Shown here in pieces: positions 54,813 to 64,000 of a stretch of DNA of 64,000 bases; position 1 is the stretch's first letter; the number at the start of each line of letters is the position of its first letter. The position numbers and the translations under genes are program-made. The notes below the pieces were generated by a model. It was given only the letters and a program-made list of their open reading frames with translations, did not search any database and was not told where the DNA came from. Origin of the DNA: Isoetes taiwanensis (Eukaryota; Streptophyta; Lycopodiopsida; Isoetales; Isoetaceae); assembly GCA_021234155.1 (NCBI GenBank), contig JAJEKV010000057.1, positions 4,681,821-4,745,820 on the forward strand. Reading direction: 5' to 3'.

Positions 54813-56430
54813 TGTAACAGACCCATGGGAGACCCCTCGAGTAGATCTGGGTGTCGCGTTCTGAGACACCGGCATAAATGGGTAGAAGCGACTACTCATA
54901 AACGTCTAGATCGTTTTGCCCAGTTGGCTAAGGGCATGTCTTGTGCAACTATATGATAAGAGGGAATAAATTTCTAATCTCGTATTTTTTATTAGCCAAA
55001 ATGACTTTAGCTAAACTTGTTCGAAATAATCCCGAAACTTTATATAGTTTAGCTAAACTCTATAAATTTTCCCTCTCATAATTTCTAGCGTTTAGCTAAA
55101 CTTAACCCGACACTCATCCCAAAATATTTCTGTGGTATAGACATGAAAAATGTTGAGCTAAATTTATTGTACCTTTTATCAAATGTTCCATGTATTTAGT
55201 CATTTTCTTTGTGGAAACATACTAACAAAATGACAGCTAGCTAAGCTTAGGCTTCAAATTATTCCATGAATGTTAGGAAATAAATTTACTAATCATATAT
55301 TTCCTATTATCTATAATTATTTTAGCTAAACTAGCCCGAAACTCATTTCAAAACTTTCTATGGTTTAGCGAAACATTACAAATTTTCACTTTCTTACTTT
55401 CTAGCATTTGGCTAAAGACCTGATGACTAGTTAGTATTTCAACATTTGATTTCATATTCAGAGATTATATTGTGAAGTTAGTTTACACCATTACAATTAC
55501 AATTTTATGCCAATTTTCTTATAGCATAACTGCTTCTTTTTATTCTTGGTTTTGTTGGTCCTAGTCTCTAGTCAGATATCACATTGTAATAAACTGTAAT
55601 TTGTATTTTACAATGCCCTACCCATCTATGCTGAATGTGTGGCTTCTCACATGGCGTTGCTCTCATCATGCAACATTAAAGAGAGAGAAGGAAGGTGTTG
55701 TCTCTTTATAGATGACGAGGCAATCTTAGATTATATCAATCTCAATTTGTATTGCGTTGGACCTTCGATGAGGCGATGTTAGATTGAGCCAATTCTCATA
55801 AGTTTGACTAATAATTCATCCGCTCTTGTATAATTCGATTTAATCAATAATTTATCCTAGCATATGATGTTCTAATTGTTATTGAAGTACAATTTTAAAC
55901 CAAGTTAATTTTATACATGCAGAAGGTAATTGCAACATTTGGTCTTTATCAAACTAATTAGTACTACTTATTTTATGCATAGGTCTCTATGGTGTCGACA
56001 AAATAGGTATAAAAAGATAGGTATCGAATTCACGATAAGTGTAATGGAGTAGGAAAGATAGGTATAAAGGTCAAAAAGACCGAAATTTCAACCACCTTAA
56101 AATTTCGCCCTTTTGAACGAGTTTTTAAAACAGAAAATCCTCTGTTGACAGCCTGCCGAACTTTTGGGCGGTGCTACCTGGGTAGCTATGTCTTAACTTC
56201 AGATCTCTATTTCGATTTTCTATTCAGTCGATCTGTTAATCTTCATCATCTGCAACCCAAAGTATCTGGCCTGCACCAGCCTCTACTGCCATGACAAGAG
56301 CAAATCTGGCAAATGAGCAAATCCGGCCAAATAAGCACCGATCACAACTTTCTAAAGCAAAAGCAGAGAAAAGATTGCTTTAGAAATGAATAGCTCTAGT
56401 CTGCTACCTAAATCAAGCCCCAAGAACGGG
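54813..56430. other. AT-rich non-coding DNA with a diffuse duplication
   Basis: No gene. A segment near 54985-55120 recurs at about 55270-55425: AATAAATTT, TTTTAGCTAAACT, CCGAAAC, GTTTAGC, TTTCTAGC in the same order, period near 290 bp, with TTTAGCTAAA palindromes. GATAGGTAT repeats near 56000-56070. Confidence 0.5.
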
Positions 56431-56460
56431 CGAAATTTCAAGCTGGTTGAAATTTCGTCG

Positions 56461-56594
56461 GAGAATTCTTGTGAGAAAAAAATTTCGCTTGAAATTTTCT
56501 GGCGGCCGCTCCTGGCTCCGTCACTCGCAACCCGCCAAGTCAGCCGGCGGCCGCCAGAAAATTTCATTACTGAATTTTCTTCTCACGAGAACTA
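56461..56594. repeat. Inverted repeat with ~48-bp arms
   Basis: Left arm 56461-56509 and right arm 56547-56594 pair through GAAATTTTCTGGCGGCCGC / GCGGCCGCCAGAAAATTTC, and more loosely through the AATTCTTGTGAGAA / TTCTCACGAGAA part; loop 37 bp. The plus-strand frame 56386-56646 merely crosses it. Confidence 0.75.
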
Positions 56595-57605
56595 CTCCTC
56601 CCCTAAAAAGACAAATGTAATTCTCGAAACCATTGCTACCTTTTAGTTAGTTAGACACCCTTGGTAGTTAGGTTTTCCTCGCATATATACTCCATTTCTT
56701 CCCTTTTCTTCTTCATCAGCTCATCTCCGTGTTTCTCCACTTGTCGGTTCTTTCTTCAAGCTACTTTCCCTCTCCACGGTTTGTAGTTTGCCTTTCTGCT
56801 CTTCACCCGACTGACCAACCACCTCTTCTTCTTCGTCTCCATCCCTCTTTGTTCCGTGTATTTTTTTTTTGTGGTATTCTCCTTGTTTGTCTACTCTGAT
56901 CCGTGTGGTGGTGTGGGGTGCCTGGCTCCATTTTCCGTCTGATATTTTGCTTTCTTGAGCCGGGTCGGTGTTTGGCGCTCTTACTGGTGCATGTGTTCTA
57001 ATGGCCATAGCAAGCCCTTCTGACTTGTATTTCTCGGCCATCTATTCTGCTGATTATTTTGGGCATTCTATTTTCTGCGCACAGATGATACCCAACCTTT
57101 TTTCTCCTCGGTCGTTTGTGGAGCGGTTCCGGCTCTTCAGGGGCAGTTTACAGTTGGTTTTGAGGGACGGTTCTCCCTCAGACTTTAATTCTTTCCTCTG
57201 TTCCACCCGGGTGGTCCTCTGCAGAGTTTTTTGTATTGTTTTTGAAGCAGTTCGATCCAAGGGGGTAGGTCAGTTCCCCTTTCTTATTTTTCCATTCAGG
57301 TGTACTTCTGCAGGGATTTCTTCATGGGTCAGCACCTGGTAGATTTTTCTGCAGAAGTTTCTTCAGGGTCAGCTCCAATTGTTTCAGGGTGTAGCTGCAA
57401 CTATTTGCAGTGGTCGTTTGCTTAACTGACAGCTCCATTGCTCACCAAGTTGCGTTCAGATTAAAGCTGCAAAAGTTTTATTGTGACCATTTGCTTGGCA
57501 GCGGCGTTTGTTTCTCAGTTGCAGTATGAAGGCATCTTCGTCCTTGGCAGTTGCAAACTCGTGTGCGGATTTGTTGGCTGCATAATCAGAGCGACATCAG
57601 CAGGA

Positions 57606-58110
57606 GGTATATCTGCAACCTCATCAAACATGGGATCTCAGGATATGCACAGCAGCAGGAAGGTTACTCTCACGAAGATCACTCTGCTTTGCAGTTCTTT
57701 GAGAACATGCAACAGGAGGGCATAATGCTAGACCAGATAACACCCTTAAAGCTGGGAGAACATCCATGAACTTATTGTTGGAAGGAAGTTTCAGGTCAAT
57801 ATTGTCCTTGGGAATAAACTTTGATAGGTATTCTAAGTGTGCAAGCTTAGAGGATGCAAAGAGAGCTTTTTGACAAGTTGTTGGATAGAGATATAGTGTT
57901 ATGGATTCATATGATTTCTGCACATACGCACATGAGCACTTCATGTGCCTTCACAAATGGCAAATGCTTTTATTAATAGGCCGTTGGTAGTGGAGACAAA
58001 TTTTTGGAACCGTATTTTAGAAGTTCTCGTTGATATGCATGCCAAGTGCAGTGATCTGGAAGAAGCAAGCAGGGTCTTTGGTCCGCTCCAGTTGCACCAG
58101 ACTATTCAAC
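57606..58110 (+). pseudogene. PPR protein pseudogene fragment
   Basis: Pieces of pentatricopeptide repeats in changing frames: GISGYAQQ...ALQFFENMQQEGI (about 57630-57725), IHELIVGRKFQVNIVLGNKL (about 57762-57820), KCASLEDAKRA (about 57838-57870) and LVDMHAKCSDLEEASRVF (about 58028-58080). These match the L and S motifs of PLS-type plant PPRs (G-Y-A-Q, M-Y-x-K-C-G-x-x-x-x-A). At least three shifts and a stop. No start and no E/DYW end seen. It lies inside unit 1 of the tandem element. Confidence 0.7.
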
Positions 58111-59720
58111 AGTTTGCAAATTCTATTACCTCAAAATTACTCATCGGATCAAGTTTATCTGGATCAAATCCATCTGCCTGGGGTGTCTCGTTACATTGCG
58201 GTATTTGTGTTCATACCTCTTCCGAGTTTTGATTCTTAAGTTGGGAACCGGTCATTGGTGTGGACATGCACGGAGTTTGTGATGCATCAAGTTGAGGACT
58301 GATCATTGGCTGAATTGGCTGAGTTGTTTCAAGATTGATGGTGAATCAAATCTGTGGTCTATCAAGCATAACCTTTCTATCTGAAGTATTGGAATAGACA
58401 TTTGATGACCATTCCAGACAAGCTTTCTTACTTGCTTCTTTTTCTTTCCAGAGTAATAACTGTTTTGGTTACTTGGATAGCTGCATTTTCTTATCATAGC
58501 TTTGCTTCGGCCATAGCTTCTTAAGACATATCTCTTTCTCTGGTTATTGCTAGCGTATCTCGCTATGAGTTATTCTCCAATTTCTCTACTTTATGTAGTT
58601 GACAAATTATTTTTGCCACATGATGGAGATGAAGGTGGGAATTACATTTGTTAAGTTTGTAATGTTTCGGCACGTTATATATTTTGGAGGGCCTATAAAA
58701 TGATATGTAATGTTGGAAGGCCTCCTAATATTGATATGTCCTTTTATGATGACATGGCTATGGACTTCTCTTTGAGGAGGAGATGGAACCGTTGTTGGAA
58801 CCTTTGGTATTTGGAGGATAGATAGCAGGAGATTAGGAGATTCTGTCATATATGCCAATAATTTCATTCTTGACCCCATGCTTAGCTTCCAAAGATTTTC
58901 ATTTGTATCAACCTTATTTTAAATATATTTTTGGGATATTGTGCAAGGAATTTGTCAACAATAGAGCTCTATATTAGAGCTTACTAGGCCTTCTTACCTT
59001 GTTTCACAGGAGTCTCTTCCTCCTCTAATAGATACCTACAATACTGTGTATTGAACATGTTGATGTAATGGGGATTTGTTTGAGAATAGAATGATGGTGC
59101 AAGATGGTCCTAGAAATTACAACCTGAGGTGTTTATCCTTTATTTCCCTTGCTTGATTCTTTTCACAAATCTAGAAAATCTTGAAGTCGGACAAATTACC
59201 ATGTTTGAGCACAGATTGCTTCTGCCAGGTGGAGTCTCTTGTATCCTTTGGTCATTTCAGTATTGTTTACTAGTGTTTTTCACAACTGTAGTTCTATATT
59301 GATCCCCTTTTGGATACCCTTGCTTTCTTTTGACGAGATTACTTTTGCCCGTGATTTATACCTATACATTTACTATCTTGTTGTATGTATAGGGATCCAC
59401 ATCACCCCTTCCTCGCCTTTGCCTTGCAATTTGTGATGTTGAATGGATGAACTTCTCTTGCTATTTGTAGGCATTTTTTTTGTTCAGATATTTGGGAATG
59501 CTTTTGGAATGTCGTGGATGATGATGATGAGTTATTTGAGTTGAAGAGATTTTTGTACCTATGATACCATTGGGCTTGATGAGATGTTGAGGTGTTATTG
59601 CTTGTTTGGTTTTTGCTGCAAAAAAGCCTAACCGATATTGTGTTGATGTGTTACCAAGTATAGTGGCTATTGTAGATGTTTTGATAGAATTTCTCATCTT
59701 GAGTTTCCCAAAGCAGATGG

Positions 59721-59897
59721 TCATGGGCATTCTAAGTAGCCAGAAATGATGCACTTTCTTTTCCAAACAATAGTTTCTTCCTATGAACAATTGTTCTTGC
59801 TCCTTGGGTCATGGCCATTCTAAGTAGCCAGAAATGATGCACTTTCTTTTCCAAACAATAGTTTCTTCCTATGAACAATTGTTCTTGCTCCTTGGGT
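59721..59897. repeat. 88-bp tandem duplication
   Basis: TCATGGGCATTCTAAGTAGC at 59721 recurs as TCATGGCCATTCTAAGTAGC at 59809; the copies run through TTCTTGCTCCTTGGGT and are nearly identical, so the duplication is recent. Confidence 0.85.
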
Positions 59898-60499
59898 TTG
59901 AGGCCTATTGATATGAGACCCCTCGCACATCTTACTGCCCTTTATTTCGGGATGACATACTTGCTGCCTCTGTTTTTCAGCATATTGTACATTGTGTTGT
60001 TTTAGTGGAGACACCCAGATGGGGCTTTCTTTTAGTTTTCTCCTTTGCTTGCTGGTTTTGAGAATTGAATTTATCTTCGTATCACGATAAGAAGATAAAT
60101 GTAATTCTCGAAACCATTGCTACCTTTTAGTTAGTTAGACACCCTTGGTAGTTAGGTTTTCCTCGCATATATACTCCATTTCTTCCCTTTTCTTCTTCAT
60201 CAGCTCATCTCCGTGTTTCTCCACTTGTCGGTTCTTTCTTCAAGCTACTTTCCCACCCACCCACCCCACACCTTACTCTTTACTCGTCATCTTAATATGT
60301 TCCTTATCTTGGTGGTTATGCGTTTGTTGAAGGTATGGTCGTGGTAAGGCCCTCATGCTCTCTGATCTCTATCATTCTTTTGATCTCAGCTTTCACTTTC
60401 GCCTGCTCTTCCTCCAAACCTTCTCGACATTTGTTTTTCATTAATCATGTACTCTTGTTGGATTACTCTGTTATGCAGACTGTAGGGGAGCATTGTGGC

Positions 60500-60735
60500 T
60501 CGGGCAGCATTAGCATGATGGCTAATGTGTGGCTCTTTGTGGCATGGTGGCTTTGAGTTGGGCAAGCATTAGCATGATGGTCGACGTGTGGCTCTTTGTG
60601 GCATGGTGGCTTTGAGTTGGGCAGCATTAGCATGGTGGCTAATGTGTGGCCTTTTGTGGCATGGTGGCCTTGAGTTGAGCAACATTAGCATGATGGCTAA
60701 TGTGTGGCTGTTTGTGTGGCCTTGTGTGCCTATTA
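60500..60735. repeat. ~58-bp minisatellite, four copies
   Basis: GGCAGCATTAGCATGATGG recurs near 60503, 60561, 60620 and 60678, each followed by GTGTGGCTCTTTGTGGCATGG-like sequence and TTTGAGTTG. Confidence 0.85.
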
Positions 60736-60784
60736 TTGTGGCACTGTGGCTCTTGAGCTTGAGCATTGTGACTTTTGTTGTGGC

Positions 60785-60915
60785 CTAGTGCCTAGTTGGA
60801 GGTCTAGTGCCTGGTTGGGGCCGTTGTGCCTGGTTGAGGCCTGTGTGCCTGGTTGAGGCTTTTGTGCTGGTTGGAGGCCCTAGTGCTGGTTGGAGGCCTT
60901 CGTGCTGGATGGCCT
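60785..60915. repeat. ~20-bp tandem repeat
   Basis: Variants of GTGCCTGGTTGAGGCC, about six copies. Confidence 0.75.
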
Positions 60916-61410
60916 TGGTGGCTTTTGGTTCGTCTTTCTTGTGTATGCGGGGTTTAGCGTGGCTACATGAAGAGAGCTTTGGATTCGTAGCACAAGATGA
61001 AGATCTATGGAGAAGACAATTCAAACATGTTTCGTCTTTGGCAACTTCATTGCTGTAATGTATTTTCACCCAATAAGGCTAGTCAGCATGAGGGTACAAG
61101 ATCTATTATGTTTTGGACCTAGCATTGGTTAGTGATCCTATTATTGTCAGGGTTTTTCCTCGAAGACCCGAAAGGGCGAGGTTTTTTATTCCCGGCCATA
61201 ATGGTTTCACTAATCAGCATATTAGCATATTGTACACAGCATATTGTACATTGTGTTGTTTTAGTGGAGACACCCAGATGGGGCTTTCTCCTTTGCTTGC
61301 TGGTTTTGAGAATTGAATTTATCTTCGTATCACGATAAGAAGATAACAATAAAAAAACCCAAAAAAACCATGGAAAAGATTTCTCCTGGCTTCCCTTCGA
61401 GATAGTAGCA

Positions 61411-63275
61411 TCTTATATTATAATGTTATAGCGTGTGTCTTCAATGGAGCCCTAGATCGGACGATCAAGGATTTGATTGACCAACGGAGATGATGTGTGC
61501 GTGTCTTCAACTAAAGTTTCATCTTGACCATGGCTCCAATATGATTCACTCAATCCGACAGTCGAACGATGAAAGGGAAAAGGGAAAAAGGAAAAGGGAA
61601 AGGGAAAAGGAGAGAAGGAAAAGGAAAAGTGAGAGAGAGAGGACAAAAGGAAAAAAGGAAAAGGGAAAAGGGAAAAGGAGAAATAAGAATGAAAAAATAA
61701 AAAATGGAAAAGGAAAAATAGAAAACAAAAAAGGGGAATAAGGAAAAGGAACAAAAAAGGGTAAGGAAGGGGAAAACAAAAAGAGAAGAAGAAAAGGGAA
61801 AAAGGGAAGATAAAATGACCGATGGCCAAAATTCACTCAATCCGATAGTCAAAAGGGAAAGCTAGGGGAAAAGGAAAAAGGAAAAGGGGAGGGAAAAAGG
61901 AAAGGGAAATAAAGATAAAGGTAAACAAAAACAATAAAAAAAAATGGAAAAGGAAAAAAAGAAAAGGAAAGAGGGAAAAGGAAAAAAAGAAGGAAAGAAG
62001 GAAAAAGGTAAAAAGGGTAAAAGTGAAAAAGAAATGAAGTGAAAAGAAGTAAAGGAAAAAAAAAAACTAGAAAGGACGAAAAAGGAATTAGAAAGGATGA
62101 AAAAGGAAAGATGGGAAAAGGAAAGGAAAAGGAAATAGAAAGGGGGGAGATTAAAAAGGAGAGGTAAATGGGCTTGGGAAAAGGGTAAGAAAGTAAGGTG
62201 GGAAAAGAAGAAAAAGTTAAGGGAAAATAAGAAAAGGTGGGAAGAAGGGACAAACAAAGCATGGGAAAAGTGAAATGGAAAGAAAAAAAAAGAAAAAGAG
62301 AGGGAGGAAAGGGGCAAAAGAGAATTTGAGAAAAGGGCCACGAGGAAAAAGGTGAAAAAAGGGAAAGGGCGTGGAAAAACGGGAAGAGAGAAAGGGTGAA
62401 GAAAAGAGGAAAAGGGAAGACTAAAAAAAGAGCATCTAGAAAAGGGTGAGGGAAGGAAAAAAAGATGGAACACAAAAGGAGGAAGGGGAAAAGGGCATGG
62501 GTCAAAAGGGAGGAAGAAAAGGGTGAGTAAAGGGGAAAAAGAAAGGGAAAAAGAGCATGGGAAAGGGAAAAGTAACAAGAAAAACAGGAAATGAGAAATT
62601 GGAAAGGCAAAAAGGGGGAGGAGGATGGGGAAAGAAGGCAAAGAGGCACATAAAAAAAAGTTGAGAAAAGGGAATAGAAAGTGGCATATGAAAAGGGAAA
62701 GGGAAAGCAAAAGGGAAAGGGAAAGGGAAAATGAAAAGGAAGCGGGAAGGGAAAGGAAAGGGAAAAAGGGCACGAGGAAAAGCAAAAGGGTGGGGAAAGG
62801 ATGAAAATGGAATGTAAAGTTGAAAGGACAAGGGAAGCAGAAAAGGGAATGTAAAATTGAAAAATGGCACGAAGAAAAGGGGAGAGAGAAACAGGAAAAG
62901 AGATGGAAATAAGGGCACATGATCAAGAGGAAGAGGGTGGGGAAAGGAAGAAAAAGGGCACATAAAAAGGTGAGAAAAAAGAACGAAAAAAAATGCATGG
63001 AAAACGGGAAAGAGAAAAAGAATAGGAATAGGAAAAAGAAGGGAAAAAACAAAGGGAAAAATAAAAAGAGCTAGGGAAAGATAAAAAAGAAAGGAAAATG
63101 GCCCATCAGAAAAAAAGAGAAAGGGAAAAAGGGAAAGGGGAAAGGGAAGGTAAAGGGAGGGACAAGGGGATTTAAAAAAGAAAAAAAAAAAGAGAATGAA
63201 AAAATGGTAGAATGAATAGGTTTTTGTCCGCACAAATTCCTAATTTATGCCCCGCAATGCTGGGCACATTACTAG
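61411..63275 (+). mobile_element. Helitron 2 (1,865 bp, non-autonomous)
   Basis: 5' end TCTTATATTATAATGTTATA preceded by A. The 3' hairpin TGCCCCGC-AAT-GCTGGGCA is followed by CATTA, CTAG and T. The first ~160 bp (GCGTGTGTCTTC, TCAAGGATTTGATTGACCAA, CTCAATCCGACAGTC) match Helitron 1, so both belong to one family. No Rep or helicase frame; the body is a homopurine array. The element ends 260 bp before the PPR start codon. Confidence 0.75.
61572..63200. repeat. Homopurine array of Helitron 2
   Basis: About 1.6 kb of almost pure A/G on the plus strand in GGGAAAA-like words. At 61831-61853 it is interrupted by ATTCACTCAATCCGATAGTC, a second copy of the sequence that borders the array on its left (61542-61563). 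The long minus-strand frames here (up to 396 codons, Phe/Pro/Ser/Leu) are low-complexity and not genes. Confidence 0.9.
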
Positions 63276-63327
63276 TATTTTAGAAGTTCACAGCGAACGA
63301 ACATGGACGGGGCGTCAATGTCCTGGT

Positions 63328-63411
63328 AAGAGCTCCTTCCTTTTGATTCCAGTATGTTCTGAAATTAGAAAGAGCTCCTTCCTTTTGATTCCAGTATGTT
63401 CTGAAATTAGA
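63328..63411. repeat. 42-bp tandem duplication upstream of the PPR gene
   Basis: AAGAGCTCCTTCCTTTTGAT starts at 63328 and again at 63370; the two copies look identical. Probably in the 5' leader of the PPR gene. Confidence 0.9.
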
Positions 63412-63535
63412 ATCCGATTAGCCTGGGAAGGATGAAGCGACAAGTTAATCCAGCTCTGCTGTGCTGAGATTAGCTTAACATAGTAAGTACCGTTTATGAT
63501 GCTTCCTATTAGCCAGTCCATGACTGAGCGCACAA

Positions 63536-64000
63536 ATGATTCAGCTACAAGTGACAGCCTTTGTTTCATTCAACAACGACGGCTTCTTGGGGGAGAGAAT
63601 CAAAGAAAGCGCTTGTTCTTCGATTTATCAATTTCAGGCTGGATTTGGAAAAAGAAGTCCTGTGAGGTGTGCTCAAGGTAATATAAGATCATACCAAAAT
63701 GTAAGTACTGATACAAAATTGATTGCACTAATTTCTCAAGGTCAATTGGTAAATGCGGTTGATTATTTATATGAGCATAAGATACAAGTCGACAGTAACG
63801 CTTATGCTTTGCTCGTACGAGATTCTGGAAATTCAGACGCTCTTTTGCAAGGGAAGCGCATTCATGCCTACATTATCAAATATGGTTTACAAAATTGTAG
63901 AATTTTTTTGCATAATCTACTTATTGACATGTACCGAAAACTTTGGAAGTTGGAGGATGCATGCGCTGTGTTTGATCAGATGCCTGGACGTAATGTATTT
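63536..64000 (+). CDS. PLS-class PPR protein, 5' part (runs off the window)
   Basis: Open for 155 codons from ATG 63536 to the right edge; an in-frame TGA at 63521 makes this the first Met. The first ~47 residues are a plausible organelle-targeting leader, with a basic stretch GFGKRSPVRCAQ. PPR-like text follows: LIALISQGQLVNAVDYLYEH, NAYALLVRDSGNSDALLQGK, RIHAYIIKYGLQNCRIFLHN, LLIDMYRKLWKLEDACAVFD, QMPGRNVF. R-I-H-A-x-I-I-K-x-G and L-I-D-M-Y are hallmarks of L and S motifs in PLS-type PPRs, which bind organellar RNA and often guide C-to-U (in seed-free plants also U-to-C) editing. A C-terminal E/DYW domain cannot be seen from here. Helitron 2 ends 260 bp upstream. Confidence 0.85.
   Translation, partial: MIQLQVTAFVSFNNDGFLGERIKESACSSIYQFQAGFGKRSPVRCAQGNIRSYQNVSTDTKLIALISQGQLVNAVDYLYEHKIQVDSNAYALLVRDSGNSDALLQGKRIHAYIIKYGLQNCRIFLHNLLIDMYRKLWKLEDACAVFDQMPGRNVF

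Larger units (their letters stand above)
56613..60097 (+). repeat. Unclassified element, unit 1 (3.5 kb)
   Basis: Shares its first 158 bp (ATGTAATTCTCGAAACC to CAAGCTACTTTCCC, 56613-56770) and its last ~119 bp (CATATTGTACATTGTG to GATAAGAAGATAA, 59979-60097) with unit 2, which starts at the next base. The first part holds TATATACTCC about 85 bp in, like a promoter with TATA box. Inside are a PPR pseudogene (57606-58110) and an 88-bp tandem duplication. The two units share ends but not middles, as in non-autonomous elements that have picked up different inserts. LTR, TRIM or non-LTR nature not decided. Confidence 0.55.
60098..61346 (+). repeat. Unclassified element, unit 2 (1.25 kb)
   Basis: Starts directly after unit 1 with the same ATGTAATTCTCGAAACC block (60098-60254) and ends with the same GATAAGAAGATAA block at 61346. 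The middle differs: TCCCACCCACCCACC, a ~58-bp minisatellite and a ~20-bp repeat. No gene recognised. Confidence 0.55.

Noticed and set aside
61849-63233. Frames of 243-396 codons resembling a membrane protein
   Set aside because: Homopyrimidine translation of the Helitron 2 array, not real hydrophobic segments.
1-64000. tRNA or rRNA genes
   Set aside because: No cloverleaf, A/B box pair or rRNA-like stretch was noticed by eye; a scan with a covariance model would be needed to exclude them.

Overview
The window is nuclear DNA of a land plant with a large, transposon-rich genome. Three things support this. There is an intact DUF641/GIL1-like gene. A PLS-type pentatricopeptide repeat (PPR) gene runs off the right edge. 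The rest is mostly nested Ty1/copia, Ty3/gypsy, Helitron and tyrosine-recombinase (YR) retrotransposons. A DIRS-like YR retrotransposon is unusual for seed plants, so a fern, lycophyte or other seed-free plant is my preferred guess; this is inference and no species is claimed.

Layout. 1-1.98 kb: decayed Ty3/gypsy pol (+). 1.98-18.4 kb: a DIRS-like YR retrotransposon (-) split inside its recombinase gene by a 9.7-kb gene-poor LTR element (2171-11856). That LTR element carries three hairpins of one design and a fragment clearly related to the histone H3 C-terminus. 18.4-20.1 kb: little visible, one possible orphan exon. 20099-33201: a Helitron filled with a homopurine higher-order repeat, into which an 11.1-kb Ty3/gypsy element (-) inserted with a perfect 5-bp target-site duplication.

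33.3-36.7 kb: an exon of a HAD/FCP1-like phosphatase gene and an unrecognised reading frame, both on the minus strand. 36.7-44.0 kb: two broken minus-strand genes (one unrecognised with a faint methyltransferase look, one transposase-like and split by a foldback element) between and around two direct copies of a roughly 1-kb segment. The second copy ends just upstream of the GIL1-like gene (44288-45547). 46.5-54.8 kb: a decayed Ty1/copia element whose reverse transcriptase is split by a 3.3-kb terminal-inverted-repeat insertion rich in TTCCGGAA-type palindromes.

56.6-61.3 kb: two unequal tandem copies of an unclassified element sharing both ends, the larger holding a PPR pseudogene. 61411-63275: a second Helitron of the same family, again with a homopurine array, ending 260 bp before the PPR start codon at 63536.

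Only the GIL1-like gene, the PPR gene and probably the HAD-like gene look like working host genes. The history is layered: gypsy into DIRS, gypsy into Helitron, inverted-repeat elements into copia and into a transposase-like gene. All family calls come from reading motifs by eye; no database search was run.
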